From Opitutia bacterium UBA7374 (GTDB taxonomy: Bacteria > Verrucomicrobiota > Verrucomicrobiia > Opitutales > Coraliomargaritaceae): DNA of 63,363 nt. The position numbers and the translations under genes were made by a program. The DNA is taken from positions 1 to 63,363 of the forward strand of contig DKOA01000059.1 of assembly GCA_002469895.1 (NCBI GenBank), in the 5' to 3' direction. The notes beneath the pieces are model-generated. The model searched no databases. It was not told where the DNA came from and worked only from the letters and a program-made list of their open reading frames with translations. Positions 45,407-55,081 of this stretch are shown here, piece after piece (position 1 is the first letter of the stretch; each line of letters begins with the position of its first letter).

Positions 45407-46386
45407 GGCTGGATGCCGAATTTCTCGCAGTAGGCTGGAATCGTCGTCATGGGCGGACGCTCGTATTCAATGATTTCCTTGTTGAGAAGGTCGTAGCGGT
45501 TGCCTTCAGCTTGAAACTGTCGATAAAGGGTTGAGAGTTCCGGCAGTTTATCGACCATCCCGTACCGTTTAAGGCGGTTGAGGAAGGTTTGCAGGATGCC
45601 GAAGGACATCTTGCCGAGCGCATTGGTGCTTTGGTTACGGTGTATGCGTTGGTCGAGGTCGCATTGGCCGAATGCTTCAAGGCCCCATTCCTGATAGACA
45701 TCTAGGATGTGGGCGGTTTCGACCCCGTAGCCGATGGGGAAGGGGATCTTCTCCAAGACTTTACGACGTACGGCAAATTCACCGGAGAGTGGCTGAATGA
45801 GAGAGGCGAGTTCCGGGAAGAATAGAGAGAAGAGAGGGCGGATGAGGATTTCAGTGACTCGGCCGCCTCCGCTTGCACGGATCCCGGAAGAATAGGTGAT
45901 AGGCCGATCGTAGAAGGCTTTGCAGTATTGAATCGTTGGCTTGATCAGAAGTGGTGCAACGATACCGTAAACAAACCGTGGGTGGATGTTTTTAATATCC
46001 GCGTCGACGTAGACAATGATGTCACCCTTCAGTTGGTAGATTGCCTTCCAGAGGTTTTCGCCTTTTCCGGGGCGGTTGCCGACTTCGGGGAGAATGTCCT
46101 TCGCGCTGTAGGTGTCCGCTCCAAAGGAGGCAGCGACTTCGAGGGTCTTATCTTTCGAGCCGGAGTCGATAACGGCAAATTCGTCAATCAATGGATAGCG
46201 TTCCATCAGTTCGGAGCGGAAGATGACAGTCTCCTTGCCGATAGTCTTTTCCTCGTTGAGCGTGGGAATGCAGAGCGAAATCTTGATTCCCTGTTCTTCC
46301 TTTAGACGAACAAGTTTTAGGATATCCCAGAACTCGCCGTGGTGAAAGGTGTTTGTCTCCAGCCATTTTTCAATTTGTTCACTCAT
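45403..46386 (-). CDS. gpgS: glucosyl-3-phosphoglycerate synthase-like glycosyltransferase (GT81)
   Basis: Predicted to move glucose from a nucleotide donor to 3-phosphoglycerate, the first step to glucosylglycerate. 327 residues, GT-A fold. CIPTLNEEKTIGKE near 39-52, DSGSKDKTLEVAASFGADTY near 74-93, the metal site YVDADIK (DAD at 128-130), LSGEFAVRRKVLEKIPFPIG and GVETAHILDVYQEWGLEA match the GpgS/MpgS branch. Start at ATG 46386; it overlaps the M20-like gene stop by 8 bases. 3-phosphoglycerate is also used by SerA here. Mannosyl rather than glucosyl use cannot be excluded. Confidence 0.82.
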   Translation of the reverse strand: MSEQIEKWLETNTFHHGEFWDILKLVRLKEEQGIKISLCIPTLNEEKTIGKETVIFRSELMERYPLIDEFAVIDSGSKDKTLEVAASFGADTYSAKDILPEVGNRPGKGENLWKAIYQLKGDIIVYVDADIKNIHPRFVYGIVAPLLIKPTIQYCKAFYDRPITYSSGIRASGGGRVTEILIRPLFSLFFPELASLIQPLSGEFAVRRKVLEKIPFPIGYGVETAHILDVYQEWGLEAFGQCDLDQRIHRNQSTNALGKMSFGILQTFLNRLKRYGMVDKLPELSTLYRQFQAEGNRYDLLNKEIIEYERPPMTTIPAYCEKFGIQP

Positions 46387-47545
46387 CACAAAGTCCTCCG
46401 TCAATTGCAGTTAGCAGGGCAACGAGTTGAGCGAGGCCATCAAATGCAGGTTGGATTTCAATCGTCTCATTGAATTCGTTCTTGTTGGTCGCACGAGTTA
46501 GACCGATCGTGACGCTGGGAATGTCCCGGGCGATCAGTTCACTGAGTTCTCCAACGCTGGGTTCGACGTAGGGGTCAACCTGAAGTTCAGAAAGTATTTT
46601 GCGGATACATTTAACCATTGGGTGCCCGTAGGGCAAACCACCAGTCTTGCGTTCTGCGACAACGCTGAAATCAAGGCCGACGCTGGTGGCATTGGCTGTC
46701 TCCTCGACGATGTCCTCGATCTGTCTCTTCAATTGGCTGACCATGCCGACTTCCTCACTGCGGATTTCGAAACGCAAGCGTGCGGAGGTTGGTTGAGTGG
46801 CAAAAGAAGTGCCTGCACTAATTGAGCCGAAGATGATCTTTGTTTTCGGTTCGGCGGGGAGCGGTATACGCATTATATTTTGCACTACGCTGGAGAGGAT
46901 GGCCACAGCGTTGGTTGCGCCGAAACGGGTCCAGTCGTACTCTGAGGGCACCTGTAGGTGGATTTCTCCGCGGAGCATACCGATCGAACTGTAACTGAGT
47001 CGACCGAGTCGTATGCCTTCGACGCAGACCCCGGAACGGATAGGTTTTTTGCAGTTTTCAAGAAAAAATCGGATACCGCCAAGGTCGCCCCGCCCCAGAC
47101 TGCGAGTGGCACCGAGTAGAATGAGGTTGTCGGTTGGCTGGATGTTAAGGATTTTAAGGATCTGAGGAAGCGTCACTACAGCAGCCAGGCCAAGGCTATT
47201 ATCGCCAATGCCCGGGCCGGTGATCGAGTTGTGGCTAACGGACATGGCATGATCGACCTTATCGTTGAAGACGGTGTCGGCATGTGCGCATATAAGAATA
47301 TTATTTTCCCCGACACTTCCGGGGATTACCGCCATACAATTGCCCGCCTCATCGATCGAGATATCTTGAAGGCCTTCTTCGGTGAAACGGTTACCGAGAA
47401 AGGTGATGCGTTCTTCTTCGCTGCCGGTCGGAGCCGGTATTTCACCGATCATCATAGCGTTAGCGAGGAGGATTTCTCGGACGGGCTGGAGGGTGTCGCG
47501 ATGGCGCGGCAAATCCTTCAGGATGGTTTCCAGACTTTTGCTCAT
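46379..47545 (-). CDS. M20-family peptidase-like protein lacking key catalytic residues
   Basis: A 388-residue M20-fold protein. Zinc ligands His88 and Asp90 (ICAHADTVF), Asp115 (GIGDNSLG) and Glu176 (VCVEG) are kept. But the normal GEEGLGD site with catalytic Glu and ligand Glu reads ATRSLGRGDLGG (146-157), and the final His ligand, expected near residue 356, is absent (TRATNKNEFNE). The dimer-domain His is also missing. It probably cannot bind two metals, so a pseudoenzyme or altered function is inferred. It lies 16 bases after the PPK2 stop and overlaps gpgS. Confidence 0.78.
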   Translation of the reverse strand: MSKSLETILKDLPRHRDTLQPVREILLANAMMIGEIPAPTGSEEERITFLGNRFTEEGLQDISIDEAGNCMAVIPGSVGENNILICAHADTVFNDKVDHAMSVSHNSITGPGIGDNSLGLAAVVTLPQILKILNIQPTDNLILLGATRSLGRGDLGGIRFFLENCKKPIRSGVCVEGIRLGRLSYSSIGMLRGEIHLQVPSEYDWTRFGATNAVAILSSVVQNIMRIPLPAEPKTKIIFGSISAGTSFATQPTSARLRFEIRSEEVGMVSQLKRQIEDIVEETANATSVGLDFSVVAERKTGGLPYGHPMVKCIRKILSELQVDPYVEPSVGELSELIARDIPSVTIGLTRATNKNEFNETIEIQPAFDGLAQLVALLTAIDGGLCDE

Positions 47546-47561
47546 GACGGGTCAGTGATGT

Positions 47562-48380
47562 TTACGGAATGACGATCTCGTCGGGGTCGTAGTCGACCTT
47601 GGGATAGCTCAGGTGGAGGTCTTCAAGGCAGGCTAGCACAATATGCCCTACGAGCAGGTTGCGTGCCCACTTTTTATTTGCGGGTATGAGGTACCAGGGC
47701 GCGTGGTTCTGGCTGGTCTTGGCAAAGACGTCTTCGTAGGCTTTTTCGTATAGGTCCCACTTTTCCCGTGCGACTAGGTCAGATTGGTCAAACTTCCAGT
47801 TCTTACCCGGGGAATCGAGCCGTTCCTGTAGCCGTTGCTTCTGTGTGTCGCGATCTACATGGAGAAAGAACTTAAGTATGATGGTCGATTCATCGACGAG
47901 CATTTGTTCAAAGTCATTAATATGACGAAATCGTTTTTTCCAGACCTCATCAGGCGCCAGTTGATTGACCCGCACGGCGAGTACATCTTCGTAGTGACTG
48001 CGGTCAAAGATCATGATTTCTCCGAAGGCCGGGACTTGTCGGTGGATGCGCCAAAGATAATCATGTGCGAGTTCTCTAGACGATGGTTTCTCAAAACTTG
48101 CTACGTGTACACCCTGTGGATTGACGCCTCTGAAGACATGACGAATTGTCCCGTTCTTGCCGCTTGTATCCATGCCCTGAAGAACAATGAGGAGCTTTTT
48201 ACGACGATCGACGAAGAAGCGTTGCTGCAGGTCACTCAAGCGCTGATGGATCGTACTGAGTGCCTCTTTAGCGATGGCTTTTTCGGTGGGCATGTCCGGT
48301 CTCGGATTCGCGTCGATCTGAGCGAGTTGGATTGGGCTGTCCGGGCGAATCCGGTAGCTTTCGTATTGGCGGAGGCTCAT
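47562..48380 (-). CDS. ppk2: polyphosphate kinase 2 family protein (PPK2)
   Basis: A 272-residue PPK2 enzyme, moving phosphate between polyphosphate and nucleotides. VLQGMDTSGKNGTIRHVFRG (near residues 67-86) is the Walker A-type loop, IFDRSHYEDVLAVRV the Walker B/lid region, and the DQSDLVAREKWDLYEKAYED segment is conserved. First gene of the minus operon PPK2, M20-like, gpgS, GT, HAD. The direction (ADP/AMP/GDP phosphorylation) cannot be decided. Confidence 0.9.
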   Translation of the reverse strand: MSLRQYESYRIRPDSPIQLAQIDANPRPDMPTEKAIAKEALSTIHQRLSDLQQRFFVDRRKKLLIVLQGMDTSGKNGTIRHVFRGVNPQGVHVASFEKPSSRELAHDYLWRIHRQVPAFGEIMIFDRSHYEDVLAVRVNQLAPDEVWKKRFRHINDFEQMLVDESTIILKFFLHVDRDTQKQRLQERLDSPGKNWKFDQSDLVAREKWDLYEKAYEDVFAKTSQNHAPWYLIPANKKWARNLLVGHIVLACLEDLHLSYPKVDYDPDEIVIP

Positions 48381-48475
48381 AATGCTTATCCGTCCAATCT
48401 CATCGCTTTTGTAGGATAGGTCAAATCATCACTTGTCGGCTTGCTTGCCTTAGAAACAAGAGCAAAGCTGCACGG

Positions 48476-49168
48476 ATGGAGGCAGCTGCGAAAGCGAACG
48501 AATTATTATCGATTCTCAAAGGGCTTGTGCCTGCGGGGGTGGGTAGTTTTTGCTGTTTATCAGACGGATTGGACGCAGGGGGATCGTTGGCGGAGGGGAC
48601 GACTGGATGGTCAGCTGCGCGATCTCGTGAATTTGCAGGCGGACGCATTTGTGCAAAAAATGCTTTGGCCGCGATCGGTATGGAGGAAGCGGGTTCTCTT
48701 GCGCGAGATTCAGAGGGCCTCCCGCAATGGCCATTTGGCTACACCGGTTCGATTTCCCATAATCGTGTTTTTTGTATGGCGGTGGCCGGGCGCATGACCG
48801 ATTATTTCGGCTTGGGGTTGGATTTGGAGCAAACCAACCGAATCAAAGAAGGTGCCGCTCGTCGAGTCGTGCATCCTATGGAGACGGATTTTTGGAAAGG
48901 TGAACAGTTGCAGGCGAGCATTCTGTTTTCTTTAAAGGAGGCATTTTACAAAGCGCAGTATCCGCAATGGCGTTTGTCGGCCAACTTTAGCGAGATGGCG
49001 TTGAAAGTGGATCTGCAAGAAGGCCTTGCCGAGATCACTTTTCTGGCTGATCGCTTACTTGCCGGGATAGATGGCAGAATCCCCAGTGACTTCCGTTTCT
49101 GTTTTGGTCTGATCGAGAGCCATGTGGTCTCACTTTGTTGGTTGGATTCTTCGCCGGGCAGGTCTTAA
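48476..49168 (+). CDS. 4'-phosphopantetheinyl transferase (Sfp/EntD type)
   Basis: A 230-residue PPTase that loads carrier proteins with phosphopantetheine. GYTGSISHNRVFCMAV near 88-103, LGLDLEQTNRI near 117-127 (metal-binding Asp/Glu) and FSLKEAFYKAQYPQW near 155-169 (WxxKEAxxK motif) are visible. The Sfp type usually serves NRPS/PKS or fatty-acid carriers; none of these lies in the window. It is divergent from PPK2 (95 bases between starts). Confidence 0.85.
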   Translation: MEAAAKANELLSILKGLVPAGVGSFCCLSDGLDAGGSLAEGTTGWSAARSREFAGGRICAKNALAAIGMEEAGSLARDSEGLPQWPFGYTGSISHNRVFCMAVAGRMTDYFGLGLDLEQTNRIKEGAARRVVHPMETDFWKGEQLQASILFSLKEAFYKAQYPQWRLSANFSEMALKVDLQEGLAEITFLADRLLAGIDGRIPSDFRFCFGLIESHVVSLCWLDSSPGRS

Positions 49169-49497
49169 GGCTTATGCCAATCGAGTTGCCGCAGTGCTTC
49201 GATACGCCCTTCGGCTAGTTGACACCAAAGAGAATAGGCTAATTCGCTATCTACATTACGGAGAAAGCACGGAGCCGTTTCGTCCCTGTCATTAAGGTTT
49301 TCTAATGTCGCTATACCTCCGGGGTAGAGGGCAATACTCCAGCCCTTATCATCGTGAATCAGAGAAACATCGGGATGCGCCTGATCGGTCGTTTCCTCCA
49401 GATTCAGGGTCTCTATGATTGCCCGCATGCGTGCTTTATCGGGGCATAGTTCAGAAACTCCGCGGCTATCAGTCGTGTGGTAGATGGGTCCTTTCAC
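49165..49497 (-). CDS. conserved-looking small protein of unknown function
   Basis: A 110-residue soluble protein without a recognised domain. It has mixed charge, two Cys (residues 18 and 77) and Trp-rich ends (KGWSIALYPGGIATLEN, YSLWCQLAEG). It starts 10 bases after the argA stop, so it belongs to that operon. Its stop overlaps the convergent PPTase gene by 4 bases. Function unknown. Confidence 0.6.
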   Translation of the reverse strand: MKGPIYHTTDSRGVSELCPDKARMRAIIETLNLEETTDQAHPDVSLIHDDKGWSIALYPGGIATLENLNDRDETAPCFLRNVDSELAYSLWCQLAEGRIEALRQLDWHKP

Positions 49498-49507
49498 GGC
49501 AGAAAGA

Positions 49508-50809
49508 CTAGATGTTTTTCAACAAGATCTTGGAGCGGCGACCCTCGTTTTGATAGCTCTCCATCCGCGCCTGCGGTAGATCTTCGACAGAGCCTTCCCG
49601 GAAGCCGCAGACCTTGATGAAAAAGTCGGCTGCACGGGTGGATAAAGCAATCACCGTCGAGACGCCTCGTTCGGCAGCGAGCGAGGAAGCATATTCGATG
49701 AGCCGACGACCGACTCCTTTCTGTTGGTAAAAGGACTGCACATAAACGCTGCCAATCTCAATGATCTTCCCGTTTTCGTGATCAAGTAATTGGAGACAGC
49801 CGACGATGCTGCCATCGATTTCATAGACCAGGAAGTTGCTGATCCCGGAGAGGATTTCGTCTAAGCTGCGCTCCCGCAGGCTTTCCGTCTGTACTCCGTT
49901 TCGCGTGATGTTGTGTATCGAGTGGGCATCGGTTTCGACAGCACTCCGGATCGATTCGTATTCGTTGCCGTAAACCATGGTGCCAACCCCGACCTTATCA
50001 AAGATCTCATTGAGCAGGGCACCGAAGACCCGTCCGTCAAGTAAGTGAGCGCGCGGGGTGCCGGCGCGCACAGCGCTGGCAGAGTAACGTGCCTTGCTCA
50101 GCGTGCGATCCGGAATCTGCTTAGAGTCTTTTTCAAGAAGTCGCTCCAGCTTTGCGACCGGCAGGTTTTTGACCGCCTCACCGTCTATCTGCAGTCCATC
50201 CTGAGTGCCGAGATAAATTAACTTGGAAGCATCCAGCCGGTCCGCTAGCTCAGCAGCGAGGAGATCTGAGTTCAGTCGCAGAGATCCCCCATCACGGTCA
50301 AATGCGATGGGCGAGACCACCGGCACCGTATGGTTTTCCAGTAACTGACTGATCAAACTGGTGTCCAGTTTGTCAACATCTCCACTGAGTTGTTGATCGA
50401 TGCCTTGAATGATACCAATTTGCTTGCCGCGCACGGCGTTAGTCGCCGCACAACGAAGTTTGTTTTTGGTTAACCCTCTTATAATCTGAAGGTTGACGGC
50501 TGCACTGGCCTCGGTTGCCAGTTCCAGCGTTGTCTGATCGGTCGCTCCCTCACCATGTGGATTGGATATGACGGTATCGCGAGCACTGGCCAAAGCCTGC
50601 AGTTGATGGCCGATTCCATGAACCAGTACGACTTTTATATTCAGCGAACGCAGAACAGCGATGTCGAGAAGTACATCCGGAAACATGTCATGGGCAACCA
50701 GACTCCCATCCAAAGCGATGATAAATACGTGCCCGCGAAACATTGGCACATACTCCAGTATGCCCCGCAGATCGGTTGGCTTAATCGCTTTATCCAATGA
50801 CTTCTCCAT
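49508..50809 (-). CDS. argA: amino-acid N-acetyltransferase (N-acetylglutamate synthase)
   Basis: First step of arginine synthesis, acetylating glutamate. 433 residues with an amino-acid-kinase-like domain (about 10-285: VPMFRGHVFIIALDGSLVA, KVVLVHGIGHQLQAL) that binds arginine for inhibition, then a GNAT domain (about 290-430: QKGVGRRLIEYASSLAAERG, FIKVCGFREG). The ATG at 50809 gives the family-like start MEKSLDKAIKPTDLRGILEY; a 15-codon upstream extension is possible. Confidence 0.92.
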   Translation of the reverse strand: MEKSLDKAIKPTDLRGILEYVPMFRGHVFIIALDGSLVAHDMFPDVLLDIAVLRSLNIKVVLVHGIGHQLQALASARDTVISNPHGEGATDQTTLELATEASAAVNLQIIRGLTKNKLRCAATNAVRGKQIGIIQGIDQQLSGDVDKLDTSLISQLLENHTVPVVSPIAFDRDGGSLRLNSDLLAAELADRLDASKLIYLGTQDGLQIDGEAVKNLPVAKLERLLEKDSKQIPDRTLSKARYSASAVRAGTPRAHLLDGRVFGALLNEIFDKVGVGTMVYGNEYESIRSAVETDAHSIHNITRNGVQTESLRERSLDEILSGISNFLVYEIDGSIVGCLQLLDHENGKIIEIGSVYVQSFYQQKGVGRRLIEYASSLAAERGVSTVIALSTRAADFFIKVCGFREGSVEDLPQARMESYQNEGRRSKILLKNI

Positions 50810-50894
50810 AGCTTGTAATCCGTACAAGTGTTCGTCATTCGCCGATGCTTGCAAGCTTGCAAGGGGATGACCTCTTGCCCTTAAGTAGTGATCT

Positions 50895-51824
50895 ATGGTC
50901 GCCGATCCGCTTGAAAAGATTCCGGGTTCGTTCTCTGAGCCAGTAGAGAGTTTTCTCGCGTGGTTGGAATTGGAGCGTGGTCTTTCCGGTCATACACGCT
51001 CGGCCTATGCTCGGGATCTGGTGCAGGCAGCTCAATTCTTTCAGAATCTCGGTTTCAGCGCCTGGGGAACCGTCGATCCAGCAGCTACGAATGCCTGGTC
51101 GGCAGCGATGGCAAAAAAGTATACCCCTTCGAGTCAGGCCAGAAAATTATCTGCTTTGCGGATGCTGGCTCGTCATCTGGTGCGCGAACGTGTGCGCAAG
51201 GATGATTTTACCGGACTGACCGCGTCCCCAAAGCAGATGCGGAAACTGCCGGGTGTACTGGATGTGAGTGAAGTCGACCGACTCTTGCAGGCACCATCGC
51301 TGGGTACGCCGATTGGTTTGCGCGATCGTGCCATCCTGGAATTATTCTACAGTAGCGGCCTCCGGGTATCTGAGCTGTGTAGTCTATTCCTGCAAAGTAT
51401 CGATTTGGATGAGGGCTATCTCCGAGTTTTTGGTAAGGGCAAAAAAGAGCGTATCGTTCCGATTGGAAGTACCGCGCTGGTTGCATTGCGTGACTATCTG
51501 GCCACCGGACGCCCTCAAATGGTTAAAGAAAAGACCGGCAGTGAACTCTTCCTCAGCCGTCTTGGTCGGGCTATTTCCCGAAAGATGGTTTGGGTGATGA
51601 TTAAAAACATGGCGCTAAAGGCAGGTATTAAAAAGCCGATCAAGCCTCACTTATTACGTCACTCTTTTGCCACGCATTTGCTAGAGGGTGGGGCAGACCT
51701 ACGGGCGATACAGGAGATGCTGGGCCACGCTGATATCGGTACCACCCAGATTTATACATCGGTGCAGTCCAGTCGCCTGGTCGAAGAGCACACACTTTTT
51801 CACCCCCGGGCCAAAGATAAATGA
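50895..51824 (+). CDS. xerC: tyrosine recombinase XerC/XerD
   Basis: Resolves chromosome dimers by site-specific recombination. 309 residues: a SAM-like core-binding N-terminal domain (SFLAWLELERGLSGHTRSAY) and a catalytic domain with Arg (YSSGLRVSELCSL), Lys (GKGKKERIVPIG), HxxR (HLLRHSFATHLLEGG), His (LGHADIGTTQIYT) and Tyr in the same segment. The context is housekeeping with no attachment sites or phage genes, so it is taken as Xer rather than an integrase. XerC versus XerD is unresolved. Confidence 0.9.
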   Translation: MVADPLEKIPGSFSEPVESFLAWLELERGLSGHTRSAYARDLVQAAQFFQNLGFSAWGTVDPAATNAWSAAMAKKYTPSSQARKLSALRMLARHLVRERVRKDDFTGLTASPKQMRKLPGVLDVSEVDRLLQAPSLGTPIGLRDRAILELFYSSGLRVSELCSLFLQSIDLDEGYLRVFGKGKKERIVPIGSTALVALRDYLATGRPQMVKEKTGSELFLSRLGRAISRKMVWVMIKNMALKAGIKKPIKPHLLRHSFATHLLEGGADLRAIQEMLGHADIGTTQIYTSVQSSRLVEEHTLFHPRAKDK

Positions 51825-51944
51825 TTCGACTAAATGGCATGCCCCTAGCTTACATCTTATTATGCTCCCTAATCGAAACCGCCTTGTACGCATTGATTTT
51901 ACGTATGCGGAGGCTGTTGAAGACTAAGTTTTCTCTGCTCTACC

Positions 51945-51952
<8 letters not shown>
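51821..51952 (+). CDS. candidate 43-residue membrane miniprotein
   Basis: An ATG overlapping the xerC stop (ATGA) opens a 43-codon frame ending 8 bases inside the next gene. The product has one hydrophobic segment (PLAYILLCSLIETALYALIL) followed by a basic run (RMRRLLKTK), the layout of small single-pass membrane proteins. The double overlap suggests translational coupling. No family is recognised and there is no separate ribosome site; it may be chance. Confidence 0.3.
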
Positions 51953-53243
<1,291 letters not shown>

Positions 53244-53245
53244 TT

Positions 53246-54982
53246 ATGATCAAATCTGTCTCCAGAGAACAACTCCGCAGCGTACGCCGCCGCCTCAACC
53301 TCCTCTACGAAGGTAAGGCCGAGAAGCTCCTCGAACGTTTCTTTATGATGATCGGGCGCTATGGGGTCGGGCGCTTTGATACCTTATGCAATGGAGATCA
53401 TTGGGACGAGCGTGATAGCGTACTGATCACTTATGCCGACAGTTTACAGGAACCTGCAGCCGGTAACCCATTGCGCGCGTTAGACCGATTCTCGCAAAAG
53501 CACCTCGTTGGTGCCGTACGCACAATCCATCTTCTTCCCTTTTATCCATGGTCTTCAGACGATGGTTTTTCCGTGATTGACTATCGCAAAGTCGATCCGG
53601 CTTCCGGCGATTGGCGGGATGTGGAGCACCTCGGTCAGTCCTTTGACCTCATGTTCGATATCGTACTCAACCATTGCTCGGCGAAGAGTAGTTGGTTCAA
53701 GGATTTCGTGGCTGGCATCGAACCGGCCCGACACTATTTCCTCGATATGGACCCGGCAGAGGATTTTTCTGCAGTCGTTCGGCCACGCACCAGTCCATTA
53801 CTCACCCCGACTCGTACACGAGACGGAGAAGCCCATGTTTGGAGCACCTTCTCTTCGGATCAGATCGACCTGAATTGGCAAAATCCTGAGGTCCTTTTTG
53901 AATTCATTGATATCCTCATGCTCTACATTTCCAAGGGTATGCGTATCGCCCGGCTCGATGCGGTCGCCTTCCTCTGGAAGACTCCGGGGACGTCTTGTAT
54001 TCATTTGTCACAGACCCACGAGATGGTTCAACTTTTCCGCGATATCATCGAGATCATTGCGCCTCGCACCCTCTTGCTCACCGAGACCAATGTGCCCCAC
54101 GAAGAAAATATCAGCTATTTTGGTCGTGGTGATGAGGCCCATATGATCTACCAGTTTAGCTTACCGCCTCTGCTTCTACACGGACTCTCTACGAGCAATG
54201 CGCAATATCTGACCCAGTGGGCGATCGATCTAGCCCCGCCGCCATCAGGCTGTACTTTTTTTAATTTTACGGCCAGTCATGACGGAGTGGGTGTTCGCCC
54301 GGTAGAAGGCATTCTCCCGGATGAAGAGACGGAGAAGCTTGTCCAGCATGTGGAAACTGCCGGCGGCCGGGTAAACCGACGTGCAATGCCCGACGGGAGT
54401 GAGCGCCCCTATGAACTCAACGTGACTTATTATTCAGCACTGGCGATCCCTGAGAATCCGCCTCTGGGTGCCCGTCGCTTCCTCTGCTCTCAGGCGCTGA
54501 TGCTCTCTCTTCGTGGCATCCCCGGGGTCTATCTCCATAGTTTACTGGCCACACCGAACGACATGGAAGCGGTCGAGCAGACGGGTATCAATCGTCGTAT
54601 TAATCGTCGAAAATGGCAGGTTGACGAACTGGAGACTCATCTCGCTGAAGAACTGCCTCAATTTGTCTTCGAAACCTATCTGAAATTGCTGCGCCGCCGC
54701 TCTGCGCAACCCGCTTTCCATCCGGATGCACCGCAGCAGGTCTTCGATATCGATCCAGAGGTGTTCGCCCATAATCGAGTTTCTCTGAACGGTGAGCAGA
54801 CGATCGTCTGTCTCTATAATTTTACCCCTGTCAGTAAGTCCCTTACTAAAGCGCAAATGAAATCTCTCGGTATACCGTCCGGGAAATGTAACGACATTCT
54901 TTCCGGTTCTACCCGCCCGATATCTACAGCAAAACCCCTCGAGTTGGAACCGTATCAGGCCCTTTGGATTGCCACGCGCTAA
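53246..54982 (+). CDS. GH13_18 glycoside phosphorylase, glucosylglycerate-phosphorylase type
   Basis: A 578-residue sucrose-phosphorylase-family enzyme using phosphate to split an alpha-glucoside to glucose 1-phosphate. Active site: nucleophile Asp238 (IARLDAVAFLWK), acid/base Glu280 (LLTETNVPHEEN) and Asp346 (TASHDGVGVRP). GTSCIHLSQTHEMVQLFRDI after the nucleophile resembles the glucosylglycerate phosphorylase/YcjM branch rather than bifidobacterial sucrose phosphorylase. The nearby gpgS supports glucosylglycerate as substrate. Sucrose or glucosylglycerol remain alternatives. Confidence 0.82.
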   Translation: MIKSVSREQLRSVRRRLNLLYEGKAEKLLERFFMMIGRYGVGRFDTLCNGDHWDERDSVLITYADSLQEPAAGNPLRALDRFSQKHLVGAVRTIHLLPFYPWSSDDGFSVIDYRKVDPASGDWRDVEHLGQSFDLMFDIVLNHCSAKSSWFKDFVAGIEPARHYFLDMDPAEDFSAVVRPRTSPLLTPTRTRDGEAHVWSTFSSDQIDLNWQNPEVLFEFIDILMLYISKGMRIARLDAVAFLWKTPGTSCIHLSQTHEMVQLFRDIIEIIAPRTLLLTETNVPHEENISYFGRGDEAHMIYQFSLPPLLLHGLSTSNAQYLTQWAIDLAPPPSGCTFFNFTASHDGVGVRPVEGILPDEETEKLVQHVETAGGRVNRRAMPDGSERPYELNVTYYSALAIPENPPLGARRFLCSQALMLSLRGIPGVYLHSLLATPNDMEAVEQTGINRRINRRKWQVDELETHLAEELPQFVFETYLKLLRRRSAQPAFHPDAPQQVFDIDPEVFAHNRVSLNGEQTIVCLYNFTPVSKSLTKAQMKSLGIPSGKCNDILSGSTRPISTAKPLELEPYQALWIATR

Positions 54983-55081
54983 TTATTTAATTTTACCCAG
55001 CCTAAATTTTCCTTTGGGTTGACCACACGATAGGAATCTGTGGGTCTTTTCCGGCGGGTTTTGACTCGCTCTGTTTTCTTT

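Noticed and set aside
50895..51824. Tyrosine recombinase as a phage or island integrase
   Set aside because: No attachment-site repeats, tRNA target or mobile genes nearby; sequence and length fit Xer.
53246..54982. Call as sucrose phosphorylase
   Set aside because: The catalytic residues are shared, but the GTSCIHLSQTHE segment and the neighbouring gpgS favour a glucosylglycerate-type enzyme.
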